Shown here one piece after another: positions 44,569 to 47,545 of a stretch of 47,545 nt of DNA (position 1 is the stretch's first letter; every line of letters begins with the position of its first letter). The stretch comes from GCA-001856825 sp049965815 (GTDB lineage Archaea; Thermoplasmatota; Thermoplasmata; Thermoplasmatales; GCA-001856825). The notes below the pieces were generated by a model, which was not told the DNA's origin, did not search any database, and saw only the letters and a program-made list of their open reading frames with translations. The translations under genes and the position numbers were made by a program. The stretch covers positions 1 to 47,545 of the forward strand of contig JBMFVV010000011.1 in NCBI GenBank assembly GCA_049965815.1, given 5' to 3'.

Positions 44569-46455
44569 TTGCCTTTAGAGGAAAGTATCGAGGTTGCCGA
44601 AAAGGTTGCCGTTCATTCTGACAGAAAACTAAGAAAAGCGCTGAGTTTCCAAGACCTGTTCTTTCTTTCAATGGGTGGTATTATTGGCTCAGGTTGGTTA
44701 CTTGGTGTTGCTGGTGGAGCTGATTTAGCTGGACCTGCATCCGTAGTTTCCTGGATAGTAGGGGGCATAATAGTTTTGTTCATAGCTCTAACTTTTGCAG
44801 AAGTTGGGTCCATGATACCAAAATCCGGTGCAATTGTGAGATACCCTACTTTATCTCAAGGACCGTTTACTGGATATATAATGAGCTGGGCTTATCTTCT
44901 AAGTGCAGTATCAGTACCTACTGTTGAGGCCGAGGCGACTCTTTCATACGCCAGTATATACATTCCAAATCTTTTCCATACCGTTTCTGGCGTGAGTGTT
45001 CTGACTGTTTACGGTATTGCGTTTGGTACACTGCTGCTCGTAATATTCTTCTTCCTGAACTATATCGGCATAAGGTTTCTGGGTAGATTCAACAGTGTCG
45101 TTACATGGTGGAAATTTATCATACCTACCATAACTTTCATTTTCCTGTTATTCATGTTTAGGGCTTCTAACTTCTCTGCTTACGGAGGATTTACACCAAG
45201 AGGATTAAGTATGGTTTTCTATGCAATACCATCAGCTGGCATTGTGTTCGCGTATCTGGGATTCAGACAGGCCCTGGAATTTGGCGGTGAATCAAGAAAT
45301 CCTCAGAAAGATATACCACGAGCCCTTATTTACTCAGTGATAGCAGCAATAATTCTTTACACGTTCTTGCAGCTTGCTTTCATAGGAGCACTGAGATGGG
45401 GACCAGGAGGAATATCCATTGCGGGCAACTGGGCTGCGATAACTTCGTCCAAAATCGGGGCTGCCCCATTCTTTACGGAACTGAAGTATAGTGGAATTGC
45501 TGCGCTTGTTGCGTTTTCATATCTGCTTTTGATCGATGCGTGGCTTTCACCTGCTGGGACGGGATGGATATATACGGGTAATTCGGCCAGAGTATTCTAT
45601 GGTATCAGCGCGGATGGCGTTTATCCTAAGGCATTCCTCAAAATCTATGAAAAAACCAAAATACCGGTCATAGCGTTGATTGCTGCAGTCGTTTTAGGGT
45701 TCGTATTTTTCCTGCCGTTCCCGTCCTGGTATCTGCTGGTTGGTTTCATTTCTAGTGCAACTGTGATTACATACGTAATTGGCCCACTCGCTCTTCATGG
45801 GTTCAGGAAACACGCCTCAGAATTGAAGAGGCCATTCAGACTGAGTGGAGCTAGTATCATAGCACCAATTGGTTTTATTGGTGCTGCATTGCTTGTGTAC
45901 TGGTCTGGGATCGTGACACTATCGTGGCTCTATTCATTAATTCTATTCGGAATGCCATTCTTCTATTTCCTATACGCCCCTACTAAGCTAAAACTATCAA
46001 GAGCATACAGTTATACTGTAGGTATCATAGGAATGGTCATATCGGTACTCACCCTAGCAGTTGTTTATTTCTATGTGCTCTACCCAGCAAGCAGTGAAAC
46101 ACTGGCTCAGAACATGACATATTTCCTCGCGATATGGGCTGTTGAACTAGTAACATTCCTAGGGATTACAATCACTTCAATGTACAAAGTGGCACCTGAA
46201 CACAAAATATACTTCAAAACATCGTTCTGGTTTATCACCATGCTGTATGTATCCTACGTGATCGTCTATTTCAGTGTATTCGGCTATGTCATGATATCAA
46301 ACTTTTCTTCTCTCTCACCAGCAATACCGTTCCCTATGGATACAATCATAATGATCGTAGTCTTTCTGGTAATCTACTTCTTTGGTCTCAGAGCTAATTT
46401 CAAGACGGATGACCTGAAGGCGATAATAGAAGAACAGACAAGACCCGAACCTTAA
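44569..46455 (+). CDS. APC-superfamily amino acid/polyamine transporter
   Basis: The 628-residue membrane protein has about 14 hydrophobic segments. The first helix carries the APC substrate-binding break GGIIGSGWLLGVAGG (about 36-50), and helix 6 includes YAIPSAGIVFAYLGFRQALEFGGE followed by RNPQKDIPRAL, a well-known family motif. It should import amino acids by proton symport, in keeping with peptide-scavenging acidophiles. Thermoplasmatales relatives of this length have extra C-terminal helices. The TTG start is fixed by a GAGGTG ribosome binding site. It lies between two mobile elements. Confidence 0.92.
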   Translation: MPLEESIEVAEKVAVHSDRKLRKALSFQDLFFLSMGGIIGSGWLLGVAGGADLAGPASVVSWIVGGIIVLFIALTFAEVGSMIPKSGAIVRYPTLSQGPFTGYIMSWAYLLSAVSVPTVEAEATLSYASIYIPNLFHTVSGVSVLTVYGIAFGTLLLVIFFFLNYIGIRFLGRFNSVVTWWKFIIPTITFIFLLFMFRASNFSAYGGFTPRGLSMVFYAIPSAGIVFAYLGFRQALEFGGESRNPQKDIPRALIYSVIAAIILYTFLQLAFIGALRWGPGGISIAGNWAAITSSKIGAAPFFTELKYSGIAALVAFSYLLLIDAWLSPAGTGWIYTGNSARVFYGISADGVYPKAFLKIYEKTKIPVIALIAAVVLGFVFFLPFPSWYLLVGFISSATVITYVIGPLALHGFRKHASELKRPFRLSGASIIAPIGFIGAALLVYWSGIVTLSWLYSLILFGMPFFYFLYAPTKLKLSRAYSYTVGIIGMVISVLTLAVVYFYVLYPASSETLAQNMTYFLAIWAVELVTFLGITITSMYKVAPEHKIYFKTSFWFITMLYVSYVIVYFSVFGYVMISNFSSLSPAIPFPMDTIIMIVVFLVIYFFGLRANFKTDDLKAIIEEQTRPEP

Positions 46456-46540
46456 TAATGATTTGAACTAGTTTTATCTATTTTTTCTCATTTTGATTTC
46501 TTCTCTTGTATTTGTATAGCTGAAACCCAAACATGTATAT

Positions 46541-46558
46541 ACTGAATTGTATTTCAGT
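46541..46558. repeat. Inverted repeat at the promoter of the IS66-like element
   Basis: ACTGAA-TTGTAT-TTCAGT lies between a TATA-like GTATATA (46535-46541) and the ATG at 46564. It could be an operator or part of the element's terminal repeat; the other end of the element is outside the window. Confidence 0.4.
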
Positions 46559-46563
46559 GTATA

Positions 46564-46860
46564 ATGAGTGTTCCGTCTGGCATAATATTTGTAACAAGTT
46601 TGGAGGGCTTCTCTCCTGTTGAACGAACAAGATTCAGCAGGAAGTTCCTTGGATATACCGATAGATCACAGAACGGTAAATACTCATATTCACGATCCGG
46701 CTTCATGTCGGATATACCGCACGTTCATCTCTCTAATTCCATCTTCATCATACTGGAAAAGGATCTTGACAGGGTGAAGGGTTTCTGCGAAACGTTCGGG
46801 GTAGATCTGTTTGTGAGAAAGGTCATTCTCACAGCATCAGACCTGGAGGTTCTGAGATGA
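46564..46860 (+). CDS. Accessory protein of an IS66-like element, 98 residues
   Basis: A small soluble protein with alternating basic and hydrophobic segments (RSGFMSDIPHVHLSNSIFII, VDLFVRKVILT). Its stop overlaps the transposase start as ATGA, the coupling seen in IS66-type elements. It lacks the sequence hallmarks I know for bacterial IS66 TnpA or TnpB, so it may be an archaea-specific accessory factor. Function unknown; a role in transposition is inferred from position alone. Confidence 0.7.
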   Translation: MSVPSGIIFVTSLEGFSPVERTRFSRKFLGYTDRSQNGKYSYSRSGFMSDIPHVHLSNSIFIILEKDLDRVKGFCETFGVDLFVRKVILTASDLEVLR

Positions 46861-47545
46861 ACAGCGATGAGTATATCATGCAACTGGAAAGCACAGTTGC
46901 ACAACTAACAGCAGGAGATATTATCACTGAGGACTGAAAACGAGGATCTGAAGAGACGTCTCATTCTCTATGAGAATCCTCATACACCGCCGTCAAAACA
47001 GATGTTCAGGCCCAGGGACGGCAATCCTCATGGAAAGAGGGGTACTCCCATGGGACACAAAGGGGCAACAAAAGTATTGGGAGAACCCGATGAGATCATT
47101 CATGTATCCATGGATAGATGCCCGGAATGCAGCCATCCACTGGGATCTCCCATAAGAACTGAGAAGAAAACGATCTTTGACATACCCCCTCCACAGAAGG
47201 TAAAGGTAACGGAATATGATCTTGATGTCTATAGATGCAGCAACTGCGGCATTGAGGTAATATCGAAACACAGGGATTGCCCACAGACAGGTGATATGGG
47301 CGTATATCTGCTGAACTGTATTGTCATGCTGAAATACAATCTTCGTGGAGTAATAAGGAAGGTGCAGGAGTTCCTGAGCGTCAACAACGATCTCGATCTC
47401 AGCGTGAAGGGAATAAACGATGCCCTGCTGAGAGTTGGTGATGCCTGTAAAAGTGAATACATGAACATACGGAAGAGGATACAAACATCCAGATGGGTTC
47501 ACATAGACGAAACAGGTTTTCATGTAGAGGGAAAGAAATACTGGC
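46857..47545 (+). pseudogene. IS66-family transposase (TnpC-like), frameshifted and cut by window end
   Basis: From ATG 46857 the frame reads an N-terminal coiled segment, then stops early. Removing one G at about 46914-46917 (GCAGGAGATA to GCAGAGATA) joins it to the long frame that runs on to the window end. That frame shows ENPHTPPSKQMF (the IS66 N-PPS motif), a zinc finger with CPEC and CSNCG (about residues 85-125), GINDALLRVGDACKSEY and WVHIDETGFHVEGKKYW, which opens the DDE domain with its first aspartate. The rest lies beyond 47545. The frameshift probably inactivates it unless it is a sequencing error. Confidence 0.8.

Noticed and set aside
1..47545. CRISPR array or replication origin
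   Set aside because: No regularly spaced direct repeats, and no Orc1/Cdc6 gene or clustered origin-box repeats were seen on reading both strands.

Overview
The window looks like a chromosomal segment of a Thermoplasmatales-type euryarchaeon, that is, a Thermoplasma/Picrophilus/Ferroplasma/Cuniculiplasma relative. I infer this from a VAT-type Cdc48 ATPase of about 740 residues, archaeal FtsZ, archaeal S-adenosylmethionine synthetase, a glycerate 2-kinase of the kind used in the non-phosphorylative Entner-Doudoroff route, RPA with its associated protein, ribosomal protein eL41, an intron-containing tRNA-Trp, DUF131 and DUF2070 membrane proteins, and an M1 peptidase related to the tricorn-interacting factors. 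TATA-like boxes about 25-30 bases before start codons suggest leaderless transcripts for several genes. Others have clear Shine-Dalgarno motifs and use TTG, GTG or possibly CTG starts. I do not name a species.

Layout. 0.1-3.7 kb: coiled-coil protein, DUF131 membrane protein, sugar nucleotidyltransferase and FtsZ. 4.0-6.8 kb: VAT ATPase, PRC-barrel protein, the tiny eL41 gene and a tRNA-Trp whose intron reads as a box C/D methylation guide. 6.8-10.5 kb: a gene-poor accessory stretch with a small winged-helix regulator beside an inverted repeat, a divergent frameshifted small gene, small hypothetical proteins, a class V aminotransferase and an IS200/IS605 TnpB remnant. 10.5-19.8 kb: two amidohydrolases, glycerate 2-kinase, RPA and its partner, PurH, SAM synthetase and a RimI-like acetyltransferase. 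20.1-26.9 kb: ScpA, SMC and topoisomerase IA, all on the minus strand. 26.9-31.6 kb: a compact minus-strand operon of radical SAM enzyme, GT4 glycosyltransferase, LPG-synthase-like membrane protein and DUF2070 protein.

31.6-40.2 kb is a haem-biosynthesis island. HemL, HemC, HemD, HemA and HemB lie on the minus strand behind a radical SAM/SPASM protein and a small CopD/HemJ-like membrane protein. HemE and HemH are transcribed divergently from the other side of a 264-base intergenic region that holds two inverted repeats. Together they could run from glutamyl-tRNA through uroporphyrinogen III and coproporphyrin to haem. The two unusual proteins are the natural candidates for the porphyrinogen oxidation and final decarboxylation steps. 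I think this hybrid pathway is the most interesting biology in the window.

40.3-47.5 kb: an M1 aminopeptidase with C-terminal HEAT-like repeats, then a mobile region. It holds a complete IS of about 1.23 kb (DUF2080 gene plus frameshifted DDE transposase, with terminal inverted repeats and a 10-bp direct repeat), an APC-family transporter, and the left part of an IS66-like element that runs off the window and also carries a frameshift.
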